DNA of 64,000 nt, taken from Corynebacterium breve (GTDB lineage Bacteria; Actinomycetota; Actinomycetes; Mycobacteriales; Mycobacteriaceae). This document shows, piece by piece, positions 1 through 9,620 of the stretch. Position 1 is the first letter of the stretch, and each line of letters begins with the position of its first letter. A model generated the notes under the pieces. It was not told the origin of the DNA. It saw only the letters and a program-made list of their open reading frames with translations, and did no database searches. The position numbers and the translations under genes are program-made. The DNA lies in assembly GCF_030252165.1 (NCBI RefSeq), contig NZ_CP126969.1, forward strand, positions 1,240,001 to 1,304,000, read 5' to 3'.

Positions 1-872
1 CCAATGCCCGACTGAGCACCAAGGCCGTCGTGGACGAACTCGAAACAGGTCTTGGTGTAGTAGTCCAAGCCGCGCACCATCCGTGGGTTGATCACATATG
101 CAATACCCATGTCATCGAGGGTGCCAGTGACCGTCTCAAAGTGCTCGCGGTTGGTGGAATCAAGATGGTCCAACATGAGTGGCGCATCGGCGGTCATTTC
201 CTGGACCTCGGGGCGTTTGTCGTCGAGTACACGCAGTGGGTTGATCTCCGCGCGGTGACGTGTCTCTTCATCCAAAGGAAGATTGAACAAGAATTCCTGC
301 AATTTCTCACGGTATGCCGGACGACAGTTGCTATCACCAAGACTGGTGAGCTCTAGACGGAAATCCTTTAGACCGACTGAACGGTAGCAGCGGTCCGCGA
401 GCGCGATGACCTCTGCGTCGAGGAACGGGTCGTCTACACCAATGGCTTCCACGCCCACCTGCTGCAGCTGCCGGTAGCGACCAGCCTGCGGACGCTCGTA
501 GCGGAAGAACGGACCGTAGTAGTTCAGCTTGACCGGCAGATAGCCACGATCCAAGTTGTGCTGGATCACCGCACGCATGACACCAGCGGTGCCCTCCGGA
601 CGCAAGGTCACGGATCGATCACCTCGGTCGGCGAAGGTGTACATTTCCTTACTGACAACATCGGTGGACTCGCCCACGCCACGTGCGAACAAGGTGGTGT
701 CTTCGAAGACCGGCAGCTCAATATGCTGATAGCCAGCCAGATGAGCCTGGCGTACAAACTCATCGCGCACCGCGATAAACGTCGACGAGGCCGGTGGAAC
801 ATAGTCAGGTACGCCCTTCGGGGCCGACAGCGCCTTGAACTTCTCTTGCTTCTCAGACTTGTTTTCGCTCAC
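1..872 (-). CDS. hisS: Histidyl-tRNA synthetase, C-terminus outside window
   Basis: Class II aminoacyl-tRNA synthetase that charges tRNA-His with histidine in the cytoplasm. I translated this directly from the minus strand because the frame runs off the left edge. About 290 N-terminal residues are present. Visible family signatures are KGVPDY near the start, [11 protein letters not shown] and [16 protein letters not shown] (motif 2 region), and the histidine-binding [13 protein letters not shown]. The chosen start is the GTG at 872 ([12 protein letters not shown]). The MBL-fold gene lies only 11 nt upstream on the same strand, so the two are probably cotranscribed. Identity is secure; only completeness is unknown. 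Confidence 0.95.
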   Translation of the reverse strand, partial: MSENKSEKQEKFKALSAPKGVPDYVPPASSTFIAVRDEFVRQAHLAGYQHIELPVFEDTTLFARGVGESTDVVSKEMYTFADRGDRSVTLRPEGTAGVMRAVIQHNLDRGYLPVKLNYYGPFFRYERPQAGRYRQLQQVGVEAIGVDDPFLDAEVIALADRCYRSVGLKDFRLELTSLGDSNCRPAYREKLQEFLFNLPLDEETRHRAEINPLRVLDDKRPEVQEMTADAPLMLDHLDSTNREHFETVTGTLDDMGIAYVINPRMVRGLDYYTKTCFEFVHDGLGAQSGI

Positions 873-883
873 AGAGCCAAATC

Positions 884-1531
884 TTAGCGGTTGTCATGCG
901 CCATGCGGAGATACGGGTTGCTTGTTCGCTCCATGCGCATGCTCGTCGTTGGGCCATGTCCAGGCAAGACCGCTAGGTTGTCATCAAGGCTCCACACGGG
1001 ACCTGCGAGACTTCGATCCATTGCTTTGGGATCAGAGTGCTGCAGATCTGTCCGGCCAATAGTTCCGCGGAAAAGGACATCCCCGGAGAAAACGAAGCGC
1101 TCGTCGATAAGCAAAACGGAGCCCGGAGAATGCCCCGGAGCATGCTTAACTTCAAGCGAGATACCGGCGATAGTGATGGTGGTGTTGTCCTCGAAATATC
1201 GCAATTTGCGGATCGGAGTCATGTTTGCAGCATCGAAGAGCAGTTTCGTGTGATCGGACACGCCTTCGCCGCCGGACAGCATGAATTCGTCATCGGGGTG
1301 GATATATACGGGAACATTGAACTGCGTCGCAAGCGAGCCCGCATCGCGCGTGTGATCCAAATGACCATGAGTCAAAAGCACAGCTTGGAGCGTCGCGTTT
1401 TCCTGTTGGAGGTACTCAACAGTGCGATCATGGGTATGCATCCCGGGATCAACCACAAAGGCTTCCCCACCGTTGATCGCAACGTAGGTGTTCGTTTTGT
1501 ACGGGCCTGCAGCAAAACCAGCGATGTCCAT
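884..1531 (-). CDS. MBL-fold metal-dependent hydrolase (glyoxalase II-like)
   Basis: A 215-residue metallo-beta-lactamase-fold hydrolase. The metal-binding motif H-x-H-x-D-H is at residues 55-60 (THGHLDH), followed by the downstream ligands [16 protein letters not shown] and the late GHGP. This is the layout of YcbL/GloB-type hydrolases, which cleave thioesters such as S-lactoylglutathione. Corynebacteria use mycothiol instead of glutathione, so the natural substrate is not inferable. There is no signal peptide, so it is cytosolic. It lies 11 nt upstream of hisS, a common corynebacterial arrangement. Family call firm; substrate unknown. Confidence 0.85.
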   Translation of the reverse strand: MDIAGFAAGPYKTNTYVAINGGEAFVVDPGMHTHDRTVEYLQQENATLQAVLLTHGHLDHTRDAGSLATQFNVPVYIHPDDEFMLSGGEGVSDHTKLLFDAANMTPIRKLRYFEDNTTITIAGISLEVKHAPGHSPGSVLLIDERFVFSGDVLFRGTIGRTDLQHSDPKAMDRSLAGPVWSLDDNLAVLPGHGPTTSMRMERTSNPYLRMAHDNR

Positions 1532-1626
1532 AGTCGATCATCCTAGCGCTCACGTGTGCTTAACGACGACCAGCGGCCCCGAAAAACCTCTCGGTGCCGC
1601 TGGAAAAACTCTTGTCGAAAGTGTGT

Positions 1627-2124
1627 CTACTTCACAGCTTCGAGAGCTGCGTCGTAGTCAGGCTCGGTGGTGATTTCGTCGACAAGCTGGGTGTAAACGA
1701 TCTTATGGTTCTCGTCGGTCACCACGACAGAACGAGACAGCAGACCCTGGAGCGGAGAATCCTGCAAGGTCACACCGTAGTCCTCGCCAAAGGTGGAACG
1801 GAATGCGGACGCGGAGGTGACGTTTTCGATACCCTCAGCTGCGCAGAAACGGCCCTGGGCGAAAGGAAGATCCTTGGAGATGCACAGAACTGCGGTGTTG
1901 TCCGCACCGGCAGCGAGCTCGTTGAACTTGCGCACGGAAGCCGCACACACGCCGGTGTCGATGGAAGGGAAAATGTTCAGGACGAGTCGCTTACCCTCAA
2001 AACCCTTGTTGGTTACGTTTTGTAGATCGGTTCCGACGAGCTCGAATGCTGGGAGCTGGTCGCCAACTGCTGGAAGTTCGCCCGCGGTAGTTGCTGGAGT
2101 GGAATCAAAAGTTACGTTAGCCAT
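1627..2124 (-). CDS. tpx: Thiol peroxidase (atypical 2-Cys peroxiredoxin)
   Basis: Reduces hydrogen peroxide and organic hydroperoxides in the cytosol using thioredoxin as electron donor. The 165-residue protein has the Tpx signature [15 protein letters not shown] with the peroxidatic cysteine at about residue 60, and the resolving cysteine at about residue 94 in GRFCAAEG. These match Cys61 and Cys95 of the E. coli enzyme. The ATG at 2124 (MANVTFDS) is preferred over one three codons upstream because the family begins this way. Monocistronic; it diverges from the cyclophilin gene across about 140 nt. Confidence 0.95.
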   Translation of the reverse strand: MANVTFDSTPATTAGELPAVGDQLPAFELVGTDLQNVTNKGFEGKRLVLNIFPSIDTGVCAASVRKFNELAAGADNTAVLCISKDLPFAQGRFCAAEGIENVTSASAFRSTFGEDYGVTLQDSPLQGLLSRSVVVTDENHKIVYTQLVDEITTEPDYDAALEAVK

Positions 2125-2261
2125 GCGCCCCACAGTAATGATGTCGGTGCCATCGTGCCATGATCCCTGATGTTAAGAACCTGAAAGCGCAGGGTAGAGT
2201 ATGAGCGGAAAAGTTTCTGACATGATGTCCGCCGTACCGATTACAAGTGAGGTTCTTCCCG

Positions 2262-3134
2262 GTGAGTAGCAACGAACAACGAGGCAAGGAAGCTCTCAAA
2301 GCACTTGAGCATGAGCTCAACGCACGAGATCGCAAAGAGAAGACTCAACCGCTGACGGTTGTTCTTCTGGCAGCACTAGCAATCGTGGCGATCGTCGGCG
2401 GCATCTACTGGGCTGCGACTTACACAAACGATGACGAAGAGATCGTGGCAGACGGAGAAACTTCCACCTCTGAGACTTCCGAGGCACCAACCTACGAGCC
2501 TCTGGCTACCGAGCGTGCAACTGCACTCGAACCTCAGGTGTCGTGCTCATACGAAGAGTTGGGCGAACCTGCACGCGAGATCGGCTTGCCAGAGACCGAG
2601 GGCATTTCGACCGAGGGCACCGTCACCATCAATTTGGAAACCTCCGCCGGACCAATTGGAATGGAACTCGACCGCTCTGTTGCGCCTTGCACCGTGAACG
2701 CGTTCGAGCACTTTGCAAAGAACGAGTATTACGACGACACCGTCTGCCACCGCCTGACCACGAGCGAAGGCCTCAAGGTTCTTCAGTGTGGCGATCCGAC
2801 CGGCACCGGCTCTGGCGGCCCTGGCTTCCAATTTGCCAATGAGTACCCTACCGATGAGCTTGAGGACACCAACACGCCACTCATCTACGAGCGCGGCACC
2901 ATCGCAATGGCCAACGCAGGAGCCGACACCAACGGCTCCCAGTTCTTTTTGAACTACGGCGAGAGCACCCTGCCACCGCTGTACACCTACTTTGGCAAGA
3001 TTGACGACGAAGGCCTAAACACCCTCGACGCTATCGCCGAGAAGGGCGTCGATCCAGCCACCGAAGCCATGGGACCCGGCGACGGCGCACCGGCAGAAGA
3101 GGTTCGCATTGAAAAGGCCACAATCGCTGAGTAA
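2262..3134 (+). CDS. Membrane-anchored cyclophilin-type peptidyl-prolyl isomerase
   Basis: Catalyses cis-trans isomerisation of X-Pro bonds, probably on exported proteins. The first 30 residues are charged, then one membrane segment spans about residues 31-52 (VVLLAALAIVAIVGGIYW), followed by an acidic, Thr/Ser/Glu-rich linker and a C-terminal cyclophilin domain from about residue 125. Domain signatures are VCHRLTTSEGLKVLQCGDPTG and GTIAMANAGADTNGSQFFLN. The expected F-H-R active-site entry reads CHR, with a second Cys in LQCGD, so a disulfide outside the membrane is possible. The start is GTG 2262, with GTGAGG about 10 nt upstream; a longer in-frame GTG at 2247 lies in that ribosome site. 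A terminator follows. Confidence 0.88.
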   Translation: MSSNEQRGKEALKALEHELNARDRKEKTQPLTVVLLAALAIVAIVGGIYWAATYTNDDEEIVADGETSTSETSEAPTYEPLATERATALEPQVSCSYEELGEPAREIGLPETEGISTEGTVTINLETSAGPIGMELDRSVAPCTVNAFEHFAKNEYYDDTVCHRLTTSEGLKVLQCGDPTGTGSGGPGFQFANEYPTDELEDTNTPLIYERGTIAMANAGADTNGSQFFLNYGESTLPPLYTYFGKIDDEGLNTLDAIAEKGVDPATEAMGPGDGAPAEEVRIEKATIAE

Positions 3135-3149
3135 TCTCTACTGACTCTC

Positions 3150-3178
3150 CCCCGGCACTACCCCCGTAGCTGCCGGGG
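3150..3178 (+). terminator. Rho-independent terminator of the cyclophilin gene
   Basis: Eight-bp GC-rich stem CCCCGGCA/TGCCGGGG around a 13-nt loop, followed by TTTCCTTTTCTG, starting 15 nt after the stop codon. Confidence 0.8.
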
Positions 3179-3493
3179 TTTCCTTTTCTGCTGTGTCGTT
3201 CAGGCTTGTAATTATGGACACCTAATTATTTGGTCAACTCTTTTTGCTTGAGCGCCGTTGACGTAATTCCTGCAGAATCCGCACGATACTGCCCCTGTCA
3301 ATCATTCTCGGACTATCTCCAGCCGACCCCCAGCCGCTTACTTATTACCGTAAAATTACCTGAGCAATACATTTTTGCTGGTAAGTGCGGAGATTCGACA
3401 AGGGTAGGGACTGTCTGAAACGGTTGCGGACTCTAAAGTTCGTGTCTATTGTTACTAAACAGTAATTGATCCTCTTCTTAAGATTGGAATTTC
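3179..3493. other. Intergenic region / long 5' region of the small secreted protein
   Basis: About 315 nt without a convincing gene. It is more AT-rich than its neighbours, with TAATTATTTGG, TTACTTATTACCG and AATACATTTTTGCTGG stretches. A short inverted repeat TTACT-AAAC-AGTAA lies at 3454-3467, about 27 nt upstream of the start codon, and could be an operator. Only a weak ribosome-binding site (AAGATTGGAA) precedes the 3494 start. A 62-codon open frame at 3230-3418 has no coding character and I do not call it. Confidence 0.5.
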
Positions 3494-3781
3494 ATGAAGA
3501 TCCGTAAGTCCCTAGTAGCAGCTGCTACCGCCCTGACCGTTGTAACCGCTGGCGTTTCCGCACCAGCTTTCGCTGAAGAGACCAATACCCTGGCTCCGGC
3601 AGCTTCCGCTTCCCTTTCCTCCGCAGACACCCCAGAAGACGGTGCTCAAGAAGACGATGCTGAGGCAACCGACGCTTCCTCTGACCCTGACGACATCAAG
3701 AACTGGATCGGTGTTTTCACCGCTGTCATCTCCGCACTCGGCGCGCTCTTCGCATTCGTCACCAAGTACATCATCAAGTAA
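3494..3781 (+). CDS. Small secreted protein with C-terminal hydrophobic helix
   Basis: A 95-residue protein I do not recognise. Residues 1-27 are a textbook Sec signal peptide (MKIRKS, Ala/Val-rich core, cleavage after PAFA). The mature part of about 68 residues has a very acidic, Ala/Ser-rich linker (DGAQEDDAEATDASSDPDD) and ends in a hydrophobic segment from about residue 68 (IKNWIGVFTAVISALGALF...YIIK) with two terminal lysines. The design suggests export across the cytoplasmic membrane followed by insertion in or association with a membrane, possibly the mycomembrane. It has its own upstream region and a very strong terminator, so it is a free-standing transcript. Porin-like, peptide-toxin-like or structural roles cannot be separated. 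Confidence 0.75.
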   Translation: MKIRKSLVAAATALTVVTAGVSAPAFAEETNTLAPAASASLSSADTPEDGAQEDDAEATDASSDPDDIKNWIGVFTAVISALGALFAFVTKYIIK

Positions 3782-3800
3782 GAACTACTTACTCGAGACT

Positions 3801-3839
3801 AAGTAGAGCCACTCCCCGCGATAGGGAGTGGCTCTACTT
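3801..3839. terminator. Strong bidirectional terminator
   Basis: Perfect 16-bp inverted repeat (AAGTAGAGCCACTCCC and its complement) around the loop CGCGATA. It lies 20 nt after the small secreted protein gene and includes the stop codon of the convergent DUF421 gene, so it can serve both strands. Confidence 0.88.
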
Positions 3840-4413
3840 ATTCGTGGGCTTCACTGAATAGGTATTTCTGAGCACCTTTCACGTCTTCAAAAGTCTCTGG
3901 CAGGATCTGGACGCCCCGCCGAATCGTCGAGAAGTTCCCTGTAGGTTCGAGAACGATGGCGGCAAAGTCGCTGGTGCTCCCCACACCCGCCGACCGAGCG
4001 ACAGCTTGCAGATCGTGATCGCTAACGTGCGCATAGTCCATAAGTTCCTGAATCGGCTCACCGTGTGCAAGGACAAGGATCGGCGCGCGATCAAAGAGTC
4101 GGTACACATGGGTGTTGCGACGAACGGTACCGAATACCGCCTCCAGCACCATGAGAGTCGATAGACCGACGATACCTGCAGCAAGCGACGGAGGATGCCC
4201 GATAATGACGCGTCCCGCTACTGCGCCGAACATAATCACCACGACCGTGTCAGTGGCGTTCATTGGTGTCAGAATCCGAGACCCAAACGCTTTGACCAAC
4301 AGCATAAAGGCGAGATAGATACCCAACGCCGAAACCATGACAACTGGAATGCGCGCAAGCTCTATCCCCCACTGCTCAGTTGCCATCTCCCACCAGGTTT
4401 GTTCAACGCTCAT
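3838..4413 (-). CDS. DUF421 (YetF-family) membrane protein
   Basis: 191 residues of the DUF421/YetF family, whose biochemical role is not established. The N-terminal third is membrane-embedded, with roughly three hydrophobic segments: IPVVMVSALGIYLAFMLLV, TDTVVVIMFGAVAGRVIIG and LAAGIVGLSTLMVLEAVFG. The family-typical alpha/beta cytoplasmic domain follows (DRAPILVLAHGEPIQELM, then LQAVARSAGVGS, then FAAIVLEPTGNFSTI). Start MSVEQTWW at 4413. Convergent with the small secreted protein gene; upstream of it is the terminator of the nucleotidase gene, so it has its own promoter or relies on read-through. Confidence 0.85.
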   Translation of the reverse strand: MSVEQTWWEMATEQWGIELARIPVVMVSALGIYLAFMLLVKAFGSRILTPMNATDTVVVIMFGAVAGRVIIGHPPSLAAGIVGLSTLMVLEAVFGTVRRNTHVYRLFDRAPILVLAHGEPIQELMDYAHVSDHDLQAVARSAGVGSTSDFAAIVLEPTGNFSTIRRGVQILPETFEDVKGAQKYLFSEAHE

Positions 4414-4442
4414 GCTTATCGACGATACCCTGCAACCAGAAA

Positions 4443-4472
4443 GCCCCAGCGTCCACTACGGGACACTGGGGC
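4443..4472 (-). terminator. Terminator of the ushA-like gene
   Basis: Inverted repeat GCCCCAG-c-GTCC/GGAC-a-CTGGGGC with one mismatch and a 6-nt loop, followed on the minus strand by CTTT, 23 nt beyond the stop codon of the nucleotidase gene. Confidence 0.8.
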
Positions 4473-4495
4473 ATCTCTTTAGCTTGTGGCGTTAC

Positions 4496-6553
4496 CTAGC
4501 GAAGGCTAGAAAGACCTACCAGAGAGCTGGATGGAACAACGCTGAACTTCGGAGCAAAAAGCTTAGCGAAGATGGTGGTACCCAGGAATGCCTGAAGCAT
4601 CACCATGATTTTGGTGATGATGTAGGAAAATGGGCTGGTGGAACCCTTGTTGTCGTCACCTGGGGTGTCGGTGTCGCCCGCGCCGACGGTTACTGGCATC
4701 GAGATGTCAGTGCCAGCATCAGTTGTGATGGTCAGGGTTTGCTCACCAGAAAGTCCCGCAGGAACCGCCAGCTCGATGGTCGCCTTTCCATTTTCGCCGT
4801 AGCCCTTAGCTGCGTTCGAGTTGTCGATCTCAGCAGTGACCTCGGTGTCGCCCAGCTTCACAGTGACGGTCTCTGCCATTGGCTCGCCCTCGGAGGAGTA
4901 GTTCAGAGAAGACAGCTCGATGGTTGCGGTCTCACCCGCAACGAGGCCTCCCTCTGGGAGAACTACGCCGACCTCGCCCTGGCCCTGACGGACGTGTGCC
5001 TCGCCGGACTTCAAGTAGTCGCTGAATGCTGTGACGTCGAGGTAACCAACGTTGACAATGTCGCGTACATCGGCAGGATCGATGTGTCGATCTCCGCCTT
5101 CGAAGAGGAAGGTCGCTGTAGCGACGGTGTAATCCTTAGCAGGGTCAAGTGCCTCGCCGTTGATGGTGACGTGAGTGATACGTTCACCGTCTGGCTTGGT
5201 TGGATCGTAAACGTAGCTTACGTTGTCAGAAACGCCGAGGGAAAGACGAGGACGTCCGGAGTTTGGATCCTGCCACTGGCTTTCAAGAGTCTTAATAATT
5301 GCAGCGCCGGACATGGTTGCGTAAACCAGCTCGTTGCCAAATGGCTGCATGGTCTTCGCATCTTCCACGGTGACGTCGCCAGCTGGGAGATCGGAGCGGA
5401 CGCCACCAGCGTTCATGAGACCCAGGTCGATGTCTACATCCAGGAAGTCAGACATTGCTTGGCGGTTGGACTCAGCGAGCATGTTGTTCGCAGTCGATTC
5501 AACGCCGCGGTTAGAACCTGGGGTTTCACCTGGGTTGGAGCCACGGTAGAAGGACTCGGTAGTAGTTGCGAGTACCTCAGAACCGAGTTCCTCGGCTTGT
5601 GCAACTGCCGCTGCAACGATTGTCGCAACTTCAGCATTAGGTTCGAGACCAAGAGCGACAAAATCAGTCGCGTCGTACTGCTCTACGGTCAACTCAACGA
5701 TCTCGCCGGTCGCCTTGTTGTAGGTGATGTCAAGGTCGGAGACCATCTTGCCGTAGTCCCACGACTGCGCGTAAGGAACATCTGCAGTGGTGTCAAGCTG
5801 CTGCAGGTGGGTGTCGCCACCGAACAGGAAGTCAACGTATTCAGCATTCAGTTTCAGGTTATCTACTTCAGCTGGGTCGTGCTGCAGAACGATTACGATG
5901 TCTGCTTCCCCGCTTTCCTTCAGACGCTGTGCTTCCTTGTTTGCTTCTTCAGAAGCATCCTTGAACACTAGGCCCTCGATGCCAGCAGGGGAAACCTTCT
6001 GTGGAGTCAGGTTCGAAGTGGTGCCGACGATGCCGACCTTCACCCCACCCTGGTCGAAAACCTGAGAAGCCGGGAGAAGGCGGCTACCATCAGCCTTGTA
6101 CACGTTCGCTGCGAGAATTGGAGCTGACTGCGGAACGATACGGTTTACCAAGTCGTTCTGACCTTGGTCAAACTCGTGGTTACCGGCAGCGTGAACGTCG
6201 ATGCCCATGGCGTTCAGCGCATCCAGGGTGTACTCATCGTTGGAGATTGCGGAGACGAACGCGGAACCGCCAACGTTATCGCCAGTGGTGGTAGCGATGG
6301 AGACGTCAGAGCCCTGATTGACATACTCGATGAGAGCAGCAATGTTTGCTGCACCCATTTCCTGGCCAGCTTCCAGTTCGGCTAGGTCGATGCCGCTTTC
6401 TAGGTGACCGTGGAAGTCAGTGAAGTTGGAAATAGAAATGGTGACCAGGTCAGGATTTTCTTCCTGTGCCTGCGCGACGACAACGCCCTGTGCAACCAAC
6501 GCAGTGGTGGTTGCTGCGGCGATCAGGTGTCCCATGCGACGGAATTTAGACAC
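4496..6553 (-). CDS. ushA: Secreted UshA-type 5'-nucleotidase / UDP-sugar hydrolase
   Basis: Extracytoplasmic metallophosphoesterase that dephosphorylates nucleotides and in related corynebacteria releases phosphate from UDP-glucose and AMP. The 685-residue precursor has a signal peptide (residues about 1-30, ending AQAQ|EEN). The calcineurin-type domain carries FTDFHGHLE, TTGDNVGG, AAGNHEFDQG, QHDPAE and FGGDTHL. The 5'-nucleotidase C-terminal domain covers about residues 340-520 (NAGGVRSDLPAGDVT, FEGGDRHIDPADV). A further Ig-like stretch and an acidic linker lead to a hydrophobic C-terminal segment (YIITKIMVMLQAFLGTTIF) that could anchor it in the envelope. Tandem 8-bp repeats lie 73 nt upstream. 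Phosphate-starvation control is known for C. glutamicum ushA but not demonstrated here. Confidence 0.88.
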   Translation of the reverse strand: MSKFRRMGHLIAAATTTALVAQGVVVAQAQEENPDLVTISISNFTDFHGHLESGIDLAELEAGQEMGAANIAALIEYVNQGSDVSIATTTGDNVGGSAFVSAISNDEYTLDALNAMGIDVHAAGNHEFDQGQNDLVNRIVPQSAPILAANVYKADGSRLLPASQVFDQGGVKVGIVGTTSNLTPQKVSPAGIEGLVFKDASEEANKEAQRLKESGEADIVIVLQHDPAEVDNLKLNAEYVDFLFGGDTHLQQLDTTADVPYAQSWDYGKMVSDLDITYNKATGEIVELTVEQYDATDFVALGLEPNAEVATIVAAAVAQAEELGSEVLATTTESFYRGSNPGETPGSNRGVESTANNMLAESNRQAMSDFLDVDIDLGLMNAGGVRSDLPAGDVTVEDAKTMQPFGNELVYATMSGAAIIKTLESQWQDPNSGRPRLSLGVSDNVSYVYDPTKPDGERITHVTINGEALDPAKDYTVATATFLFEGGDRHIDPADVRDIVNVGYLDVTAFSDYLKSGEAHVRQGQGEVGVVLPEGGLVAGETATIELSSLNYSSEGEPMAETVTVKLGDTEVTAEIDNSNAAKGYGENGKATIELAVPAGLSGEQTLTITTDAGTDISMPVTVGAGDTDTPGDDNKGSTSPFSYIITKIMVMLQAFLGTTIFAKLFAPKFSVVPSSSLVGLSSLR

Positions 6554-6625
6554 GTAAATCTCCTCGGATTTTAGTAGAGAAACTTCAGTTCCTTTACAGT
6601 ATTAACCCAAAAGAGACATAAGGGC

Positions 6626-6643
6626 ACATGTATGAACATGTAT
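6626..6643 (-). promoter_or_regulatory. Tandem ACATGTAT repeats upstream of ushA
   Basis: Two exact copies of ACATGTAT (6626-6633 and 6636-6643) with a 10-bp period, one DNA turn, about 73-90 nt upstream of the ushA start. Each copy contains the palindrome ACATGT. The spacing suits a response regulator binding side by side on one helix face. That it is a PhoR-type site is inference. Confidence 0.4.
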
Positions 6644-6729
6644 TTCCCCAGTTCTTTACCCAACCACCCCAAAGAATTCATCTTCAGGACACCGAGGATT
6701 GACCCTCATTTCACACAGGAACCAATAAA

Positions 6730-9003
6730 CTAGGCTGTCACGCGGTAAATGTCGAAGACTCCTTCAATGTTGCGGATCTGGTTCATAAGAGACCCCAGCT
6801 GCTTTGTGTCAGACACCATGAGGGTAAACCGAACTGTGGCAATGCGGTCATCACCAATTTGCGACGACAACTCGACCACCGAAAGTTTCTGCTCACTCAG
6901 CGCCTTGGTGAGCTCGGCCAGCAGTCCGTGACGGTCCAAAGCTTCCAACTGCATCGTCGCGTTGAATCCATTTCCATCGGAGCCATCGGTCGCCCATTGA
7001 ACCTCGATAATCCGCTCAGGTTCCTCCAACAACTTCGGGGCATTTGTGCAGTCGGTGCGGTGGACGGAAACTCCTCCACCTCGTGTCACAAAACCGAGAA
7101 TTTCGTCGCCAGGCACCGGCTGGCAACACTTAGCCATCTTCGCCATGACATCCGGTGTGCCGTCTACGAGTACTCCACCCTCGGTAGTCGGCTTGTTTTC
7201 TGGAGTCACCAGCTTCGACATCGGTGTCCGCGCAGTCAAAGCATCGACGGCATCGTCTTCGTCGCCGAACAAGGCCATCAGCTGATGGCTCACGTGCTGC
7301 GCAGAGACGTGTCCTGCACCGATGGCGGTATACAAAGCGTCTACATCTGGATAGTGCAGTTGAGTGGCAACGGTCCGCATTGACTCTGCAGTAAACAGAC
7401 GGTGCATCGGCAAGCCACCACGTTGGACCTCGGTGGCCAGCGCATCGCGCCCCAGCTCAAGATGCTCTTCCCTACGCTCCTTGGCAAACCACTGACGGAT
7501 CTTCGCCTTGGCGCGAGGAGAAACGACGAAGTCTTGCCAGTCTTGGGATGGGCCGGCGTTGATGTCTTTGGAGGTAAACACTTCGACGCGGTCGCCAGAT
7601 TGGAGCTTCGATTCCAAGGCAACAAGCTTGCCATTGACTTTGGCGCCAATACACCTGTGCCCCACCTCAGTGTGCACCGCGTAGGCAAAGTCCACGGGGG
7701 TAGATCCCGCAGGCAAGTTGATCACGTCGCCTTTCGGAGTGAACACGAAGATCTGTTGCGCAGTCAGGTCATAACGCAAGGAGTCGAGGAACTCATTGGG
7801 ATCAGCTGCTTCCTTTTGCCAGTCCAGCAATTGTCGCATCCACGACATCTGATCAACTTCAGCTTGATCGCCTTTGTGTGAACCTTTCGTTTCCTTGTAA
7901 CGCCAGTGCGCAGCCACTCCGAACTCAGCGTTGTAATGCATCTCGTGGGTACGCACTTGGATCTCAAGCGGGCGGCCACCATCGGTCATCACAGTGGTGT
8001 GCAGCGACTGGTACACGCCAAAGCGTGGGTTCGAGATGTAATCCTTGAAGCGCCCTGGCAGCGCCGAATAGATCGAGTGCACAACACCGATCGCTGCGTA
8101 GCAATCGCTGATGTTATCCACAAGAATCCGAATTCCGACAAGGTCAAAGATCTCGTCAAACTCACGGCCGCGAACAATCATCTTCTGATAAATCGACCAA
8201 TAGTGTTTCGGCCGACCCATCACCTCGGCGTTGATGTTGTTGGCCTTTAATTCCGAGCTGACCTTGTTAGAGATCTCTTGCAACGCCTGGTCGCGCGACG
8301 GAGCACGATCTGCGACAAGTCGGACGATCTCCTCGTACTTTTTCGGATAGAGAATCGCGAACGATAGGTCCTCTAGCTCCCACTTGACGCTCGCCATGCC
8401 CAGACGGTGAGCTAGTGGAGCAATGACCTCTAGCGTCTGTCGCGCTTTCTTTGCCTGTTTTTCTGGGGGAAGAAAGCGCATCGTGCGCATGTTGTGTAAC
8501 CGGTCGGCAACCTTGATCACCAAGACGCGGGGGTCGTGCGCCATCGCGACGATCATCTTCCTGATTGTCTCCGCTTCCGCGGCCGCACCGAGAGCAACCT
8601 TGTCTAACTTGGTCACACCATCAACAAGGCGCGCAACCTCTGGGCCATAATCTACGGTGAGATCATCGAGTGAGTAGTCGGTGTCTTCCACCGTGTCATG
8701 CAACAACGCAGCCACGAGTGTCGTCGTATCCATGCCGATTTCGGCACAGATTGTCGCTACCGCTAGTGGGTGCGTGATATAAGGATCGCCGGACTTTCGG
8801 TAGACGCCTTCATGCAGCTCTTCCGCGGTGTCGTAGGCACGAGTCAGAATTTCGGCATCAGCTTTGGGGTGAAACTGGCGATGAATTGAAAGCAGTGGGT
8901 CTAGTACGGGATTCGTACGCGATCGACCGCCAGTCAGCGATCGGGCGAGGCGAGCAGACACACTGCGCATTCCTGAGATACGTTGCGTTTTCTCCTGCGT
9001 CAT
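6730..9003 (-). CDS. rel: Bifunctional (p)ppGpp synthetase/hydrolase Rel
   Basis: Makes and degrades the alarmone (p)ppGpp, controlling the stringent response at the ribosome. All domains are present in the 757 residues: an HD hydrolase domain ([31 protein letters not shown]), the synthetase domain ([38 protein letters not shown]), TGS ([20 protein letters not shown]) and a C-terminal ACT domain ([19 protein letters not shown]). Both catalytic halves look intact, so it is probably the main bifunctional enzyme. The start at 9003 has GGGGAG upstream. It follows apt by 53 nt and closes the sec-apt-rel minus-strand run. Confidence 0.96.
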   Translation of the reverse strand: MTQEKTQRISGMRSVSARLARSLTGGRSRTNPVLDPLLSIHRQFHPKADAEILTRAYDTAEELHEGVYRKSGDPYITHPLAVATICAEIGMDTTTLVAALLHDTVEDTDYSLDDLTVDYGPEVARLVDGVTKLDKVALGAAAEAETIRKMIVAMAHDPRVLVIKVADRLHNMRTMRFLPPEKQAKKARQTLEVIAPLAHRLGMASVKWELEDLSFAILYPKKYEEIVRLVADRAPSRDQALQEISNKVSSELKANNINAEVMGRPKHYWSIYQKMIVRGREFDEIFDLVGIRILVDNISDCYAAIGVVHSIYSALPGRFKDYISNPRFGVYQSLHTTVMTDGGRPLEIQVRTHEMHYNAEFGVAAHWRYKETKGSHKGDQAEVDQMSWMRQLLDWQKEAADPNEFLDSLRYDLTAQQIFVFTPKGDVINLPAGSTPVDFAYAVHTEVGHRCIGAKVNGKLVALESKLQSGDRVEVFTSKDINAGPSQDWQDFVVSPRAKAKIRQWFAKERREEHLELGRDALATEVQRGGLPMHRLFTAESMRTVATQLHYPDVDALYTAIGAGHVSAQHVSHQLMALFGDEDDAVDALTARTPMSKLVTPENKPTTEGGVLVDGTPDVMAKMAKCCQPVPGDEILGFVTRGGGVSVHRTDCTNAPKLLEEPERIIEVQWATDGSDGNGFNATMQLEALDRHGLLAELTKALSEQKLSVVELSSQIGDDRIATVRFTLMVSDTKQLGSLMNQIRNIEGVFDIYRVTA

Positions 9004-9056
9004 AGTGGTCTCCCCTTTTTGCGTCTTAATTCGGGAATGAAATGAGAAGCTTTATT

Positions 9057-9620
9057 CTACAAGGATGCTGCTGCGCTATCGCCGTTAAGGACGACTAACG
9101 GGGCATCTCCAAGGCGTGCGCGACCACCAAGACCATCCACTTCAAGAACTACGACGTAACCTGTGACAGAACCACCGGCCCGTTCGATCAGGTCCGTCGC
9201 GGCAACGAGAGTGCCACCTGTGGCCAGCACGTCGTCGACAAGCACTACCTTTTTGCCATGAAGGTCGGAGCCATCTGCTGGAATCTCCAAAGCAGCGGTT
9301 CCGTACTCAAGTTCATATTCCTGGGTAATTACAGGTGGAGGCAGTTTGCCCTTTTTGCGAATTGCCAAGACACCAAGACCCAAGTTGTACGCGACTGCAG
9401 ATCCGAGCAAAAATCCTCGAGCGTCGAGTCCGCCGATGATGTCCGCGCCCATCTCCTGGCATGCCACGGAGAGCTCATCGACAACGATCTGCAAAGCATC
9501 ACCGTCAGCCAGTACTGGGGTGAGATCCTCAAACAAAACGCCTTTTTCAGGGAAGTCTTGTACAAAACGCATCTTATCGGCGAGTGCATCACGCGCCGAG
9601 GCATACTTATTCGTTTTCAC
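9057..9620 (-). CDS. apt: Adenine phosphoribosyltransferase
   Basis: Purine salvage enzyme: adenine + PRPP gives AMP + PPi. The 187 residues show [17 protein letters not shown] at the N-terminus, a [20 protein letters not shown] segment, and the PRPP-binding motif [18 protein letters not shown] choose GTG 9620 ([11 protein letters not shown]) rather than the ATG at 9635, because GAGGAA lies at ideal distance before the GTG. The start overlaps the end of the lipoprotein gene by 14 nt, implying translational coupling. The position between secF/lipoprotein and rel is the classical corynebacterial order. Confidence 0.94.
   Translation of the reverse strand: MKTNKYASARDALADKMRFVQDFPEKGVLFEDLTPVLADGDALQIVVDELSVACQEMGADIIGGLDARGFLLGSAVAYNLGLGVLAIRKKGKLPPPVITQEYELEYGTAALEIPADGSDLHGKKVVLVDDVLATGGTLVAATDLIERAGGSVTGYVVVLEVDGLGGRARLGDAPLVVLNGDSAAASL

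Noticed and set aside
4337..5971. Long plus-strand reading frame (544 codons) opposite ushA
   Set aside because: Lies wholly antisense to a well-supported UshA gene, has no recognisable domain, and is explained by codon bias of the opposite strand.
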